Source: Terriglobia bacterium
GTDB taxonomy: Bacteria > Acidobacteriota > Terriglobia > JAIQFV01
Reading direction: 5' to 3'
Assembly: GCA_028716525.1 (NCBI GenBank)
Contig: JAQUPQ010000002.1
Coordinates: 124,001 to 188,000 of the forward strand
Length of the DNA stretch: 64,000 nt
The notes under the pieces were generated by a model. That model was given only the letters and a program-made list of their open reading frames with translations. It made no database searches and was not told where the DNA came from. Shown here piece after piece: positions 18,804-28,104 of this stretch. Position numbers and translations under genes: made by a program. Numbering within the stretch: the stretch's first letter is position 1; each line of letters begins with the position of its first letter.

Positions 18804-21680
18804 CTAAGGGCGCTCTCCTTCGCTTGCAGAGTCTTTTGGAGGCGGTCCTTCGAAAACCCGGAAACCAATGTAGGCGGGCGCGGGTCGACGCAGTTTAGCG
18901 GGTATTCGTGGATCGAGGGGCGTGTCGGCGCTAGCTCCGACCGCCAAGCCGCTTCCGTCCTCAACCAATGCCCATTCAGCCACATTTCCATCCAGGTCGA
19001 AGACGAGGTCTTCCTCCTCCTTCCCGAATCCCGAGAAACTACCCACCGGCTTCAACAAGGCGCCTCGCTCGATACCTCCAAGTTCAGAGACGGCCTTTTG
19101 AATCGCACGGGCGTCGTCGGGATTTACGCTATACCCCGCCCAATAATCGAGTGTGTTCCCGTGAGCGCCGGCGGCTTTGCCCAGAGCTTCCAATTCCTTG
19201 ATCTTCGGAAGTCGAAAACTCTTGCCCGTGAGATTGTTCAACCAAGCGCAATACGCTTTGGCATTGTCGAAGGAGATATGGTTTGCCGGGTAATTCTCAG
19301 TTCCAGCATCAACCGGGTAGGACTTATCAAACGCTCTATACTGCGCCCGCGTAATCTCGAATCGACCCAGTTGCACAGACCCGTGTTGGACGACCTCCGG
19401 GATGAGAATCGATGAGGATGTTTTGGCCGAGGCGCTTGTTGGCACCCTGGACTCGCCGTAGAGAAGGCCGACTTTCTTGATCGACTTCTTGCGTATCTCC
19501 TGCGACAGCGGCGAATTCGGCTTCAGCGCTTCGTTCTTGTCTTTCACCTCTCCAAACAGGTATTTGTCGATCCACACGACATCTTCCTCCAGCTTTCGTC
19601 GCTGGTGAGAAAGTTTTTGGAACCCGTGCGGCTCACCGGGAAAAAGAAGGAATCGAACATCGGTCTTGCCGAGTTGCTGGAGGGCCCGGTAGTGGAGCCA
19701 ACCTTGTTGCGTCGGAACATTGGTGTCCATCGTTCCAAAATAAATGATCGTAGGCGTCTTGACGCGATCGAGCTTGAAGAAGGGAGATTTTTGTCGGTAC
19801 AGTTCCGGATCTTCCAGTGGAGTTTTTCCAAAATAGTAGTTATCGAACGAGGCTCCGAAATGGGCGTTGCCCCAGTCGCTGGTCCAGTCCACATCGCCGG
19901 CTCCGGCGGAGCATACCTTGTAGCGATCGGTGGTGACGGTCAACTGGATCGAAAGAATGGCGCCGTTCGACCAGCCCATGGTTCCCAGCTTTTCGGGGTC
20001 GACCAATCCGCGGGAAATCAGCGCGTCGACACCTTTCTCTATATCAGGGATTTCGAGCTCGTAATATTTGCCGTGCGCAATGGACTCGACCCATTTCAAT
20101 CCGTAGCCGGAGCTGCCGTGGTAGTTGGGACGCAACACGAAAGCTCCATGCTGGGTGAGCAAATTGACGGGGTAGGCGTAGGACAAACCCCAAGCATCAC
20201 GATCGAAACCCGCAGGCCCCCCATGGATCATCAACATGAGCGGATATTTGTTCCCTGTTTGATAATTCTCGGGGTAGTAAAGAATCCCTTCGACCTGTTC
20301 ATCGAGCGCGCCTTTCCAATGCACAATCTCGGATTTGGCGATGTGACGATGTTTGAGATTGGGATTGAGATCTGTGATCTGAACCGGCGAGATGATCTTG
20401 TTTCCTTCCAGCAGAGCCCGGTACCATTGGCTCGGCGTGCTGGCTGTGGAGTAGTCATACACCATGCTCCGGCCATCGTGACTGAAATTCAACTGCCAGA
20501 TATGGCCGGTGTGTTCTGCCTCAACCCACGAATGCGACCAATGCATCCCGTTGGCCTCTCGCACATACCGGGCCAGTTTGCTGAGGGCCCCGTTCGCCAG
20601 GCTGCAGAGAAATCCATCAGGTGTAATCTCAAGTCGCCCCGCCAGGCCGTTCTCCCACCCTAAATCCACGGGTGTCGATTTCCCGCTGGCCACATCGTAG
20701 AAGTACAAGAGGCTGATTGTTGCGTTCAGGTAAACCGGGTCGTTGGAATATTGGCTGGCGACGTAGAAACCGCTGTCGTCGAACGTCCAATGAAATTGAG
20801 AAGGATTTATTTTTTCTCCCACAAAGAGCTGTTTTCGGGTATGTGCTGCCAGGTCGTATAGATAGGCGGTGGGTTTGATGCGCTGATCGTAAATGTAACT
20901 CAGGCTTCGCTGAACCAGGGCCACGGCCTGAGTACCATGATGGGATAGCGCAAAGCTTTGAATGCGATCGTCCGTGTTGTCGCTGAGGCGTGTGACCGTT
21001 TTTGTTTTGATGGCGACTTGATACAGGCGCACCGGAACGGCGTGAACTTCGTCATCGACCACGTTGGTGGTGTCCTTCTTCTCCTTGTTCGTCTGTTCGT
21101 ACAGCGCGGCGTCCTCCTGAGCCGTGAACACAATAGTGTCGTTGTTGGCCCAATCAAAACTGGTGACAGACCGTTTGCCGCTGGTGATGGGCCACGGCTC
21201 GCCGCCATTGGGATTGATGAGCCATAACTGGTTGGTGGGGCCTTCAGCAGAGGGCCCCGCCGGCGAAGGCGTCTTGGCCATGGGATCCGGGCGCGTGCTC
21301 AGGAAAGCGATCACCTGGCTATTGGGCGAAAACTTCGGGGAGCTGTGATTGTCTTTTCCCCGCGTTAATTGGATTTCCTTCTTTTCCAGCATGCTCGTGA
21401 GATAGAGATTCGAATACCGCCCGTCTTTGTCGTTGTCGGCCAGGCTCTTCACCCAGACAACCCAATGGCCATCGGGTGAAACTTCAAACTGGCTGGCAGT
21501 TTCGCCCATAATGAAATCGTCCACCTGCCATTTCTCGGTCTTGGCGGGGGCGGGCGCAGCCGGGGTCGAGGGTTGAGGTGCAGGATCGGCGGCCCGCACG
21601 TTCATTGTTAGAAAAATCAGGCATGCAATGGGCACAAATTGAAACCAACGCAAAAAGATGAGATTTTGACGCCCTGCCAT
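18804..21680 (-). CDS. S9 prolyl-oligopeptidase-family peptidase fused to a C-terminal FGE-sulfatase (SUMF1-like) domain
   Basis: 958 residues from ATG 21680, chosen because AAAGGAG lies 6 nt upstream and a signal peptide follows (FVPIACLIFLTMNVRAAD). After a Pro/Ala stretch comes a TolB-like beta-propeller (about 50-440) and an alpha/beta-hydrolase domain with MGWSNGAILSIQ (nucleophile S571), MDTNVP (Asp near 650) and PGEPHGF (His near 684). Residues about 770-950 form a formylglycine-generating-enzyme-like domain (FEITRAQYRAFD, AKAYCAWLNNLTGKSFRLP, DLDGNVAEWAL, YIGFRVFEG). It is probably an exported exopeptidase. In SUMF1-like domains outside true FGE the fold often serves for binding; no FGE cysteine pair is obvious. 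Confidence 0.88.
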   Translation of the reverse strand: MAGRQNLIFLRWFQFVPIACLIFLTMNVRAADPAPQPSTPAAPAPAKTEKWQVDDFIMGETASQFEVSPDGHWVVWVKSLADNDKDGRYSNLYLTSMLEKKEIQLTRGKDNHSSPKFSPNSQVIAFLSTRPDPMAKTPSPAGPSAEGPTNQLWLINPNGGEPWPITSGKRSVTSFDWANNDTIVFTAQEDAALYEQTNKEKKDTTNVVDDEVHAVPVRLYQVAIKTKTVTRLSDNTDDRIQSFALSHHGTQAVALVQRSLSYIYDQRIKPTAYLYDLAAHTRKQLFVGEKINPSQFHWTFDDSGFYVASQYSNDPVYLNATISLLYFYDVASGKSTPVDLGWENGLAGRLEITPDGFLCSLANGALSKLARYVREANGMHWSHSWVEAEHTGHIWQLNFSHDGRSMVYDYSTASTPSQWYRALLEGNKIISPVQITDLNPNLKHRHIAKSEIVHWKGALDEQVEGILYYPENYQTGNKYPLMLMIHGGPAGFDRDAWGLSYAYPVNLLTQHGAFVLRPNYHGSSGYGLKWVESIAHGKYYELEIPDIEKGVDALISRGLVDPEKLGTMGWSNGAILSIQLTVTTDRYKVCSAGAGDVDWTSDWGNAHFGASFDNYYFGKTPLEDPELYRQKSPFFKLDRVKTPTIIYFGTMDTNVPTQQGWLHYRALQQLGKTDVRFLLFPGEPHGFQKLSHQRRKLEEDVVWIDKYLFGEVKDKNEALKPNSPLSQEIRKKSIKKVGLLYGESRVPTSASAKTSSSILIPEVVQHGSVQLGRFEITRAQYRAFDKSYPVDAGTENYPANHISFDNAKAYCAWLNNLTGKSFRLPKIKELEALGKAAGAHGNTLDYWAGYSVNPDDARAIQKAVSELGGIERGALLKPVGSFSGFGKEEEDLVFDLDGNVAEWALVEDGSGLAVGASADTPLDPRIPAKLRRPAPAYIGFRVFEGPPPKDSASEGERP

Positions 21681-21756
21681 AGGATTCTCCTTTAGGTTCC
21701 GAGTCCAATGAAAGCTTATGGAACGGACGGGAATGATAGAAATTCGAAAGACGAAC

Positions 21757-23013
21757 TCAATGATCGAGAGGCTGCTCGCTGCCGCGGCCAAATTTGTTGA
21801 GGATATGGTTCAGCGCTCCGATTGGAATCGCTTCGGCAACATGACCGTCGCGACCGTGCACAGTGGCGGCTTGGAGCAGGGAATTGTAAATGGCCTCCTC
21901 GGTGGCGTCTTCAGCGGCCTCAAAAAAGGGAGAAAGGTCGTCGTCGTGCAGCGTCACACGGGCCGTAATGCTGGCCTTTCCCGAAGCGGATAAAAACTCG
22001 GGAGCCGTTGAAAAGGCAATGACGTAATCTCCGCTGCCATTTGAGAAGGTGGAGCCGGTTCGGGCCATACCCGCAAAGGCTCTCCTGGCCAACCTGGTCA
22101 ACTGGCGGGCGTCAAGGGGCGCATCGGTCGCTAGTACGATCATGCAACTTCCATCGGCCGACGAAACGGACTCTGAAATTGTTGTTGGGGCGGGAACCTT
22201 GGTTGGTGAGCCGGGTTGCGAAGGTTGGCGAATGGCGGCCTGTGGTTTCAGTTCCTGCCATATGGGAACACCATCAATGGTCAGATGCCCTCCAAAGTTC
22301 GTCTGAACTAAAGCGCCGAGCGTGTATCGGCTTTCCCCGCGGGGAAGGAGGCGGGATGACGTTCCGATCCCACCTTTCCACTGAAAAGCCACTGTTCCGG
22401 CTCCCGCGCCAACACTGCCTTCCTCCAGAGGCCCGTCTTTTGCGGATCGAAGTGCCTCCAGAACATCTTGCTTCAAAATGTGGCGGCCGCGAATGTCGTT
22501 GAGATATCCATCGTTGGTTTCACCGACGATGGGATTTATCGAACGCACGTCTTCATTTCCGGGTAAACTCAGCATGTAATCGACAACGGCATCTGCCGCA
22601 GTCCAAACACTCAAGGTATTTGTGAGAACAATCGGCGTTTCCATTTCGCCGAGTTCATTGACCTGTGTGAACCCAATCAACTTTCCAAATCCATTACCCA
22701 CGACGATCGCGGCGGCTAACTTGTTTTTGAAAGGGTTGTCCGGAGTTGGGAAGATGGCGGTCACGCCGGTTCGCACGTTTTCGCCTTCAACGCGAGTGAC
22801 TTGGCCCACTCGCACCCCTTTCACATCGGTGATGGCATTCAGTTTCCCCGGTTCGTAAATTCCCGGGTGGATACCCAGGCTGCGGGCACGAGGCCGAGTC
22901 GCTTGAACGGAGCTACCCGGAGCGCTTTGGGAAAAGACAGGATGCGCGGAAGTGAGAAACAATAAGACCGTGGCGATAGAAACAGCTCGATTGAACATCT
23001 TGGAATCGGTCAT
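21757..23013 (-). CDS. P1-family (DmpA/BapA-like) aminopeptidase, exported
   Basis: 418 residues with a signal peptide (IATVLLFLTSAHPVFSQS). The DmpA fold is shown by ITDVKGVRVGQVT, VGNGFGKLIGF, VGAGAGTVAF, KGGIGTSSR and ADGSCMIVLATDAPLDARQL. The serine after DG in that last motif is where the family self-cleaves to expose an N-terminal nucleophile. Enzymes of the group remove N-terminal residues or beta-amino acids from peptides and amino-acid amides. The gene sits 25 nt after ftcD and 76 nt before the S9 peptidase on the same strand, consistent with a peptide/amino-acid utilisation operon. Confidence 0.93.
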   Translation of the reverse strand: MTDSKMFNRAVSIATVLLFLTSAHPVFSQSAPGSSVQATRPRARSLGIHPGIYEPGKLNAITDVKGVRVGQVTRVEGENVRTGVTAIFPTPDNPFKNKLAAAIVVGNGFGKLIGFTQVNELGEMETPIVLTNTLSVWTAADAVVDYMLSLPGNEDVRSINPIVGETNDGYLNDIRGRHILKQDVLEALRSAKDGPLEEGSVGAGAGTVAFQWKGGIGTSSRLLPRGESRYTLGALVQTNFGGHLTIDGVPIWQELKPQAAIRQPSQPGSPTKVPAPTTISESVSSADGSCMIVLATDAPLDARQLTRLARRAFAGMARTGSTFSNGSGDYVIAFSTAPEFLSASGKASITARVTLHDDDLSPFFEAAEDATEEAIYNSLLQAATVHGRDGHVAEAIPIGALNHILNKFGRGSEQPLDH

Positions 23014-23038
23014 GAATGGATACTCCGGCTAAGCACCG

Positions 23039-24568
23039 TCACTTGAGTTTCTCGGCGAGTGGTGCAAGTTCGCGCAGGACCTCGTCGGCGTAACCTCGAT
23101 CGGTCATGGAGTCCACATTGATTCTTACATTTTCAATCGCTCCGAAGAGCGCCGTTCGAGCCATCTCACGTGCCACGCGAATATCAGAAATCATATTCTT
23201 GTTTCCGATCGCTTCGAGCCGAAGCGTGTGTGCCAAAACCTCGGCAGCTTGACCGGCGACGAAGAAAGGGACTCGCGTTGCTTCCTTTAATGCGGCTTCG
23301 ATGGCTTCTTGACGGGCTGTTTTCTGCGGCTCGTCTTCTTTGGGGAGCTTGTAAGCGGCCGTGACGAGATTGTAAGCCTCTGTGTCGGCGTCAATTGAAC
23401 GCTTGAGCTCTGCGCAGAGTTTCTCGAGCGATGTCAGAATCTGAGAAAGCTCCTCTTCAAAGCCTGCGGCCGATTTCTTTCCTTTGGAACGGGCGGTTAC
23501 CATTTGGCCAAGGGCCGCGGCGAGCGCACCCGCCGCTGCTGCCACGCTCCCACCTCCGGGAGCCGGTGTGGGCGCTGCGACTGCATCGACAAAAGCTTCG
23601 CATCCTTGGAGAAGAGGCCTCTCTGAAGATCGGCGCGGAGCTGTGGCTGCGCCTTTGGCTTGGGATAGAACCGTTGTCAGGCGATTTTCAAGGATCATCT
23701 GAGGATTAAAGTTCTCAATTTTGAGGGCGTGCTCCGCCGTCATCTCAAGGGCCTTTTTGGGAATTAGACCGACAATTTCGCTTCCCATCACCGAGGAGCC
23801 CAATCGAGCAGCTTCCTGCGTGACGGCTTCAAACACCACGTGGATGGGTGTTTGTTCGAAGTCCGTAAGGTTCATCGAGACTTGGGCTAATTGACGAGCT
23901 TTCAAATCTACGCCCATGGCTTTAACAAAGGGGAAGCCGCCACTGGAAAAGCGGATTTTCTTGGCAATGGCTTTGGCGACGGCGACGTCGCTCGTCGAGA
24001 GATTGATGTTATAGGCAATCAAAAATTTTCGCGACCCCATCACAATGGCGCCGGCGGTGGGATGGAGCGCCGCCGTCCCGATGTCGGGCTGTCGATCGTG
24101 ATTGGTTTTGACTTCCTCGCGCAAACCCTCGAATTGTCCTTTGCGAATATTCTCAAGGTTCACGCGGTCGGCCCGGGTGGCCGCGGCTTCGTAAAAATAG
24201 ATTGGAATATGGAATTTGTCCCAAATCTGTCGCCCGATTTCTTTCGACAGTTTCACACACTCCTCGACGGTGACCCCCTCGATGGGAATGAACGGCAACA
24301 CATCGGTGGCACCGATGCGCGGATGGGCGCCCTGGTGATGGTTCAAATCGATGAGCTCGGCGGCCTTGCCCACCGCCCTCAGAGCGGCTTCACCTACCGC
24401 CTCTCTCGAGGCGATAAAAGTGATGACGCTGCGATTGTGATCGGCATCCATCTCCTGATCCAAAATTGATACGCCCGAAACACTTTGGATGGCATCAATT
24501 ATTTTTTGAACCACCTCGGGGCGACGCCCTTCGCTGAAATTCGGAACACACTCGATTAAGGTATTCAT
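23039..24568 (-). CDS. ftcD: Bifunctional glutamate formimidoyltransferase / formimidotetrahydrofolate cyclodeaminase
   Basis: 509 residues. The first ~300 are the formiminotransferase (MNTLIECVPNFSEGRRPEV, HHQGAHPRIGATDVLPFIP, SMNLTDFEQTPIH). The rest is the all-helical cyclodeaminase (CEAFVDAVAAPTPAPGGGS, AALGQMVTARSKGK, IDADTEAY). It moves the formimino group of N-formimino-L-glutamate to tetrahydrofolate and converts the product to 5,10-methenyl-THF with ammonia release. This is the last step of histidine degradation. ATG 24568 marks the recognisable start; extra upstream codons overlap the space after hutI. It lies 34 nt after hutI. Many bacteria keep the two activities separate; here they are fused as in animals. 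Confidence 0.97.
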   Translation of the reverse strand: MNTLIECVPNFSEGRRPEVVQKIIDAIQSVSGVSILDQEMDADHNRSVITFIASREAVGEAALRAVGKAAELIDLNHHQGAHPRIGATDVLPFIPIEGVTVEECVKLSKEIGRQIWDKFHIPIYFYEAAATRADRVNLENIRKGQFEGLREEVKTNHDRQPDIGTAALHPTAGAIVMGSRKFLIAYNINLSTSDVAVAKAIAKKIRFSSGGFPFVKAMGVDLKARQLAQVSMNLTDFEQTPIHVVFEAVTQEAARLGSSVMGSEIVGLIPKKALEMTAEHALKIENFNPQMILENRLTTVLSQAKGAATAPRRSSERPLLQGCEAFVDAVAAPTPAPGGGSVAAAAGALAAALGQMVTARSKGKKSAAGFEEELSQILTSLEKLCAELKRSIDADTEAYNLVTAAYKLPKEDEPQKTARQEAIEAALKEATRVPFFVAGQAAEVLAHTLRLEAIGNKNMISDIRVAREMARTALFGAIENVRINVDSMTDRGYADEVLRELAPLAEKLK

Positions 24569-24602
24569 GAAAGCCTCGGATGTCTGTGAATGAAGAAAAA
24601 AA

Positions 24603-25877
24603 TCAATTCCAATGATCAAAAAGAACCTGACCGTCTTTGATGACAGCCCGGACATGGTTCATCCCGAAATGATAGGGCACAAGCCGGTAGTCTGGAACAT
24701 CAAAGATGGCAAGGTCCGCCGCCTTTCCCGGATCAAGCGAACCACGGTCCCCATGCCGGTTGAGGGCCATGGCTCCACCCAGTGTGGCCGCCGCAAAGGC
24801 CTCTGCGGGGCTCATGTGCAATTGAGAGCAGGCGAGGGAAAGAACCATTTGCATATTGACGGTCGGCGATGTCCCGGGATTGAAATCAGTGGCGAGCGCC
24901 ACGCGAGCTCCTGAGTCAATTAACTTTCTTGCTGGAGCATAGTTTCCCTTACCCAGATGAAACGTAGCACCGGGGAGAAGCGTGGCGACCACGTTGGAAT
25001 GCGAGAGAGCTTCGACGTCGCGATCCTCGATGCATTCCAGGTGGTCGGCGGAAATCGCGTTGAGTTCAACGGCTAACTGAGCGCCCCCATTGCGGGTTAA
25101 TTGATCAGCATGAAGCTTCAGCTTCAAACCATGTTGGCGTGCAGTCAAGAGTATCTGTCGTGACTCCCCGAGATTGAACACAGTACGTTCGCAGAATACG
25201 TCACAAAACTCTGCCAGGTTTTCTTGCGCCACCTTCGGGATCATTTGCGAACAGATCAGATTGACGTAGCCCCGGCGGTCCTTCTGGAATTCTTCGGGGA
25301 TTTCATGGGCGCCCAAAAACGTGGACACGATTTCAACAGGGAGGGTCGAATCTTCGCGAAGCCGCCGCACGACCCTGAGAATTTTGAATTCGTTGTCCGG
25401 GTCGAGTCCGTAGCCGCTTTTGGCCTCCAAAGTGGTTGTGCCATGATCGAGAAATTCTCGACAGCGCTGTTTTGCGGCCTCCAGAAGGGAGTCCTCGGAG
25501 GTCCGGCGGACCTGACGCACCGTTTCCTGAATCCCGCCGCCCGAGGCCGCTATTTCCTCGTACGATGTTCCTTGAATCCGCTTCTCGTACTCGAGCTGGC
25601 GAGTTCCCGCAAACACCAAATGCGTGTGGCTGTCGACAAAACCGGGCGCGACAACGCAGTCGGTACAATTCAACTGTGGCACATGTTGAACCCGGGGGTC
25701 GGATTTCAAGTCACGCGTCGGCCCTAGCGCCGCAATCTTTGAATCTATAATGAGAACCGCCCCATCCTCAATCACACGCAGCGCCAGGGCGGGACTCGGT
25801 CCGCTCGTTGAAAGTGCGGGTGTGATGACTTGAGCGGCGTTGTGAATAAAAAGATTCTGTGCAGATCGGTCGGCCAT
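24603..25877 (-). CDS. hutI: Imidazolonepropionase
   Basis: 424 residues, amidohydrolase superfamily. It hydrolyses 4-imidazolone-5-propionate to N-formimino-L-glutamate, the third step of histidine use. Motifs: VVAPGFVDSHTHLVFAG (HxH metal ligands), EAKSGYGLD, KLHADQL (third histidine), SADHLE and ALATDFNPGTSP (metal aspartate). It is the first gene of the - strand run, divergent from the FmdB gene across a 179-bp gap (25878-26056) that probably holds its promoter; no clear consensus was picked out there. Confidence 0.97.
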   Translation of the reverse strand: MADRSAQNLFIHNAAQVITPALSTSGPSPALALRVIEDGAVLIIDSKIAALGPTRDLKSDPRVQHVPQLNCTDCVVAPGFVDSHTHLVFAGTRQLEYEKRIQGTSYEEIAASGGGIQETVRQVRRTSEDSLLEAAKQRCREFLDHGTTTLEAKSGYGLDPDNEFKILRVVRRLREDSTLPVEIVSTFLGAHEIPEEFQKDRRGYVNLICSQMIPKVAQENLAEFCDVFCERTVFNLGESRQILLTARQHGLKLKLHADQLTRNGGAQLAVELNAISADHLECIEDRDVEALSHSNVVATLLPGATFHLGKGNYAPARKLIDSGARVALATDFNPGTSPTVNMQMVLSLACSQLHMSPAEAFAAATLGGAMALNRHGDRGSLDPGKAADLAIFDVPDYRLVPYHFGMNHVRAVIKDGQVLFDHWN

Positions 25878-26056
25878 GAGGCGAGGAACGCTGAGATTGA
25901 CTATTTGCCGGTTCTCGATACAATGAAAATGAAATCGACGATGGACACAAGCAACAGCCCGAAATCATACCCCAAAGCCCAAAGGGGCATACACAAATTT
26001 TTGGCGCCCTCGGGCGCATATTTGAGTCAACCTGATTGAATTGTGGAGCAAGCGCC

Positions 26057-26278
26057 ATGCCGCTTTATGAGTATCGTTGCAAAGACTGCGACACACTGTT
26101 CGAGCAATTGACCTTTACCCGAGAGCCTGAAATTCATTGCTCTCGTTGCGACAGTTCGAACGTGGAACGCGAGCTTTCTGTATTTGCGGTGGGGAACTCG
26201 CGCAGCACCCGGACGCCTGATCCCGGACCCTGCGGCTCGTGCGGTGCCCCGGAACGGGGGATGTGCCGTTGGAACTAG
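26057..26278 (+). CDS. FmdB-type zinc-ribbon regulatory-like protein
   Basis: A 73-residue protein starting MPLYEYRCKDCD, the hallmark of the FmdB/CxxC_CxxC_SSSS family. Two CxxC pairs (CKDC and CSRC) form a rubredoxin-like zinc ribbon, followed by a further CGSC...C near the C-terminal end (GPCGSCGAPERGMC). ATG 26057 is preceded by GGAG about 10 nt upstream. The family is common but functionally uncharacterised; FmdB was proposed as a regulator of formamidase. Convergent with the pterin dehydratase gene, 9 nt apart. Confidence 0.9.
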   Translation: MPLYEYRCKDCDTLFEQLTFTREPEIHCSRCDSSNVERELSVFAVGNSRSTRTPDPGPCGSCGAPERGMCRWN

Positions 26279-26287
26279 GCGGAAGCC

Positions 26288-26575
26288 TCAGCGCAGGCTG
26301 ATGGCCGCTTCGATTTGCTTGATGAGCTGGAAGTCTTTTTCGGTGATCCCGTTTTCGCTGTGGGTCGAGGCACGAACGGTGAGACGGCGATACCGGATGT
26401 CCATATCGGGATGATGGTCCGCAGATTCTGCAAGAAATCCTACTTTCACGAGGAAAGAGATCAAGTCCGGAAAGCTCGGGAATTCAAATTCCTTGACCAG
26501 CTGTCCTTCCATGAGCTTCCAGCCGGGAAGGGCTTTCAGTTGATCTTCAATCTCCGATGAGGAGAGCTTAGCCAT
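26288..26575 (-). CDS. phhB: 4a-hydroxytetrahydrobiopterin dehydratase (pterin-4a-carbinolamine dehydratase)
   Basis: 95 residues, the full size of the PCD/DCoH family. The active-site block ADHHPDMDIRY followed by ASTHSENGITEKDFQL contains the catalytic histidines. It dehydrates 4a-hydroxy-tetrahydropterin so the cofactor of phenylalanine hydroxylase can be recycled. No aromatic amino acid hydroxylase lies in the window. It is divergent from the M16 pair across 136 bp (26576-26711). The gene symbol is by family resemblance. Confidence 0.93.
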   Translation of the reverse strand: MAKLSSSEIEDQLKALPGWKLMEGQLVKEFEFPSFPDLISFLVKVGFLAESADHHPDMDIRYRRLTVRASTHSENGITEKDFQLIKQIEAAISLR

Positions 26576-26711
26576 TGAATTTCTCCATTCGCGTTGCCAG
26601 ACTGCTAGTTTAGCGTTTAACTACAGGTAATTTCAAGCTTTACGCGGTGGAATTGTGCGGCGCTCGGGAATGCAATTCTTGGGTTTCAGAGGACGAAAGA
26701 AGGAGTCGGCC

Positions 26712-28088
26712 ATGATGAGGTCAAGGATGAGGTTTTTGTGTCTCGGCATTGTGATGGGGTTGGGGTTTTTGACCACTGCGGTTTTTTCGCAGGAATTTGA
26801 TGTAAAAGCCCGTCAGCTGAAGAATGGAATGAAGATTTTGACACTGGAAGATCATTCCATTCCGAACATCGCGCTTTACTTTTTTTATCATGTCGGATCG
26901 CGCAACGAACACGTGGGGATCACCGGACTTTCGCACTTTTTCGAGCACATGATGTTCAATGGAGCGAAGAAATACGGTCCGGGCATGTTCGACCGGCGCC
27001 TGGAGGATAGCGGGGGTTCCAACAATGCCTATACCAGCGAGGACATCACCGTCTATCAAGACTGGATTCCTTCTTCGGCGCTGCCCTTGACGTTCGATTT
27101 GGAATCCGACCGAATGAGCTCTTTGGCTTTTGATCCGAAAATGGTGGCTTCGGAGCGCGAGGTGGTGGCCAACGAACGCCGCCTCACCGTGGACAACAAC
27201 AATGCCGGCATTCTTAATGAGCAGTTGATGGCGTCGGCCTTCCTGGCGCATCCCTATCATTGGCCGGTGCTGGGTTGGATGTCGGACATTGAGAATTGGA
27301 AGCGACAGGATTTGCTGGATTATTTCAAGACCTACTACGCGCCCAATAATTGTGAAATGGTCGTGGTGGGCGATTTCAAGACGGACGAGGTGGTCGCGGC
27401 CGCCGAGAAGTATTTTGGTTCGATTCCCACCCAGCCGACTGCTCCCCCCGTCACCACCAAGGAGCCTGAACAGCTCGGAGAGCATCGAGTTTACGTCAAT
27501 AAGTTTGCCCAGTTGCCGATGCTTTCGGTGGCTTATCATTCACCCGCTGGAGTGGATCCGGACTTCATTCCTCTGAACATTTTGGAGTACATCCTGCTGC
27601 GTGGGGAAAGCTCGCGGCTGTATAAACGGCTGGTGGATCAGGAACAAGTGGCCATCAGCGTGGACGGCGGGCAGTCCGAGCATACGGATCCGTTTGTCTT
27701 CTTGATTAACGTGCAGCCGCGTTCGGGCGTAGATCCCGGGCGGGTCGAGAAAATCCTCTATGATGAACTCGCACGAATAAATAAGGACCTGGTGGACCCG
27801 CAAGAGTTGCAAAAGGCCAAGAACAGCGCGGTCGCGGATTTTTATCGCGGTATGAAAACCAACAGCGGCAAGGCCAACGTCCTGGGTTTCTATGATGTCG
27901 TGGAAGGGGATTATCACCGCCTGTTCACTCGCGTAGACTTGCTGAACAAAGTAACGCGGGAAGACGTGCAGCGGGTGGTCAAAAAGTATTTTAGCGAGCG
28001 GAATCGGACCGTGGCCATTTTGATTCCCGAGGCTAAGGAGCCTGAGAAGAAATCCAATGATGCCATGCTCTCGGACGGGACCCATTAA
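26712..28088 (+). CDS. M16-family zinc peptidase, catalytically competent subunit
   Basis: 458 residues with a signal peptide (FLCLGIVMGLGFLTTAVFSQ). The inverted zinc motif HxxEH reads H75-F-F-E78-H79 within LSHFFEHMMFNG, and the distal glutamate is in the region VVANERRLTVDNNNAG. The two M16 half-domains (PF00675 and PF05193 types) are both present. ATG 26712 is chosen over 26655 because AAGGAG sits 7 nt upstream and the signal peptide starts there. It likely pairs with the product of the next gene (16 nt away) as a periplasmic peptidase or peptide-degrading clamshell. Confidence 0.93.
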   Translation: MMRSRMRFLCLGIVMGLGFLTTAVFSQEFDVKARQLKNGMKILTLEDHSIPNIALYFFYHVGSRNEHVGITGLSHFFEHMMFNGAKKYGPGMFDRRLEDSGGSNNAYTSEDITVYQDWIPSSALPLTFDLESDRMSSLAFDPKMVASEREVVANERRLTVDNNNAGILNEQLMASAFLAHPYHWPVLGWMSDIENWKRQDLLDYFKTYYAPNNCEMVVVGDFKTDEVVAAAEKYFGSIPTQPTAPPVTTKEPEQLGEHRVYVNKFAQLPMLSVAYHSPAGVDPDFIPLNILEYILLRGESSRLYKRLVDQEQVAISVDGGQSEHTDPFVFLINVQPRSGVDPGRVEKILYDELARINKDLVDPQELQKAKNSAVADFYRGMKTNSGKANVLGFYDVVEGDYHRLFTRVDLLNKVTREDVQRVVKKYFSERNRTVAILIPEAKEPEKKSNDAMLSDGTH

Positions 28089-28104
28089 TTGAATTGAGGA
28101 AAAC

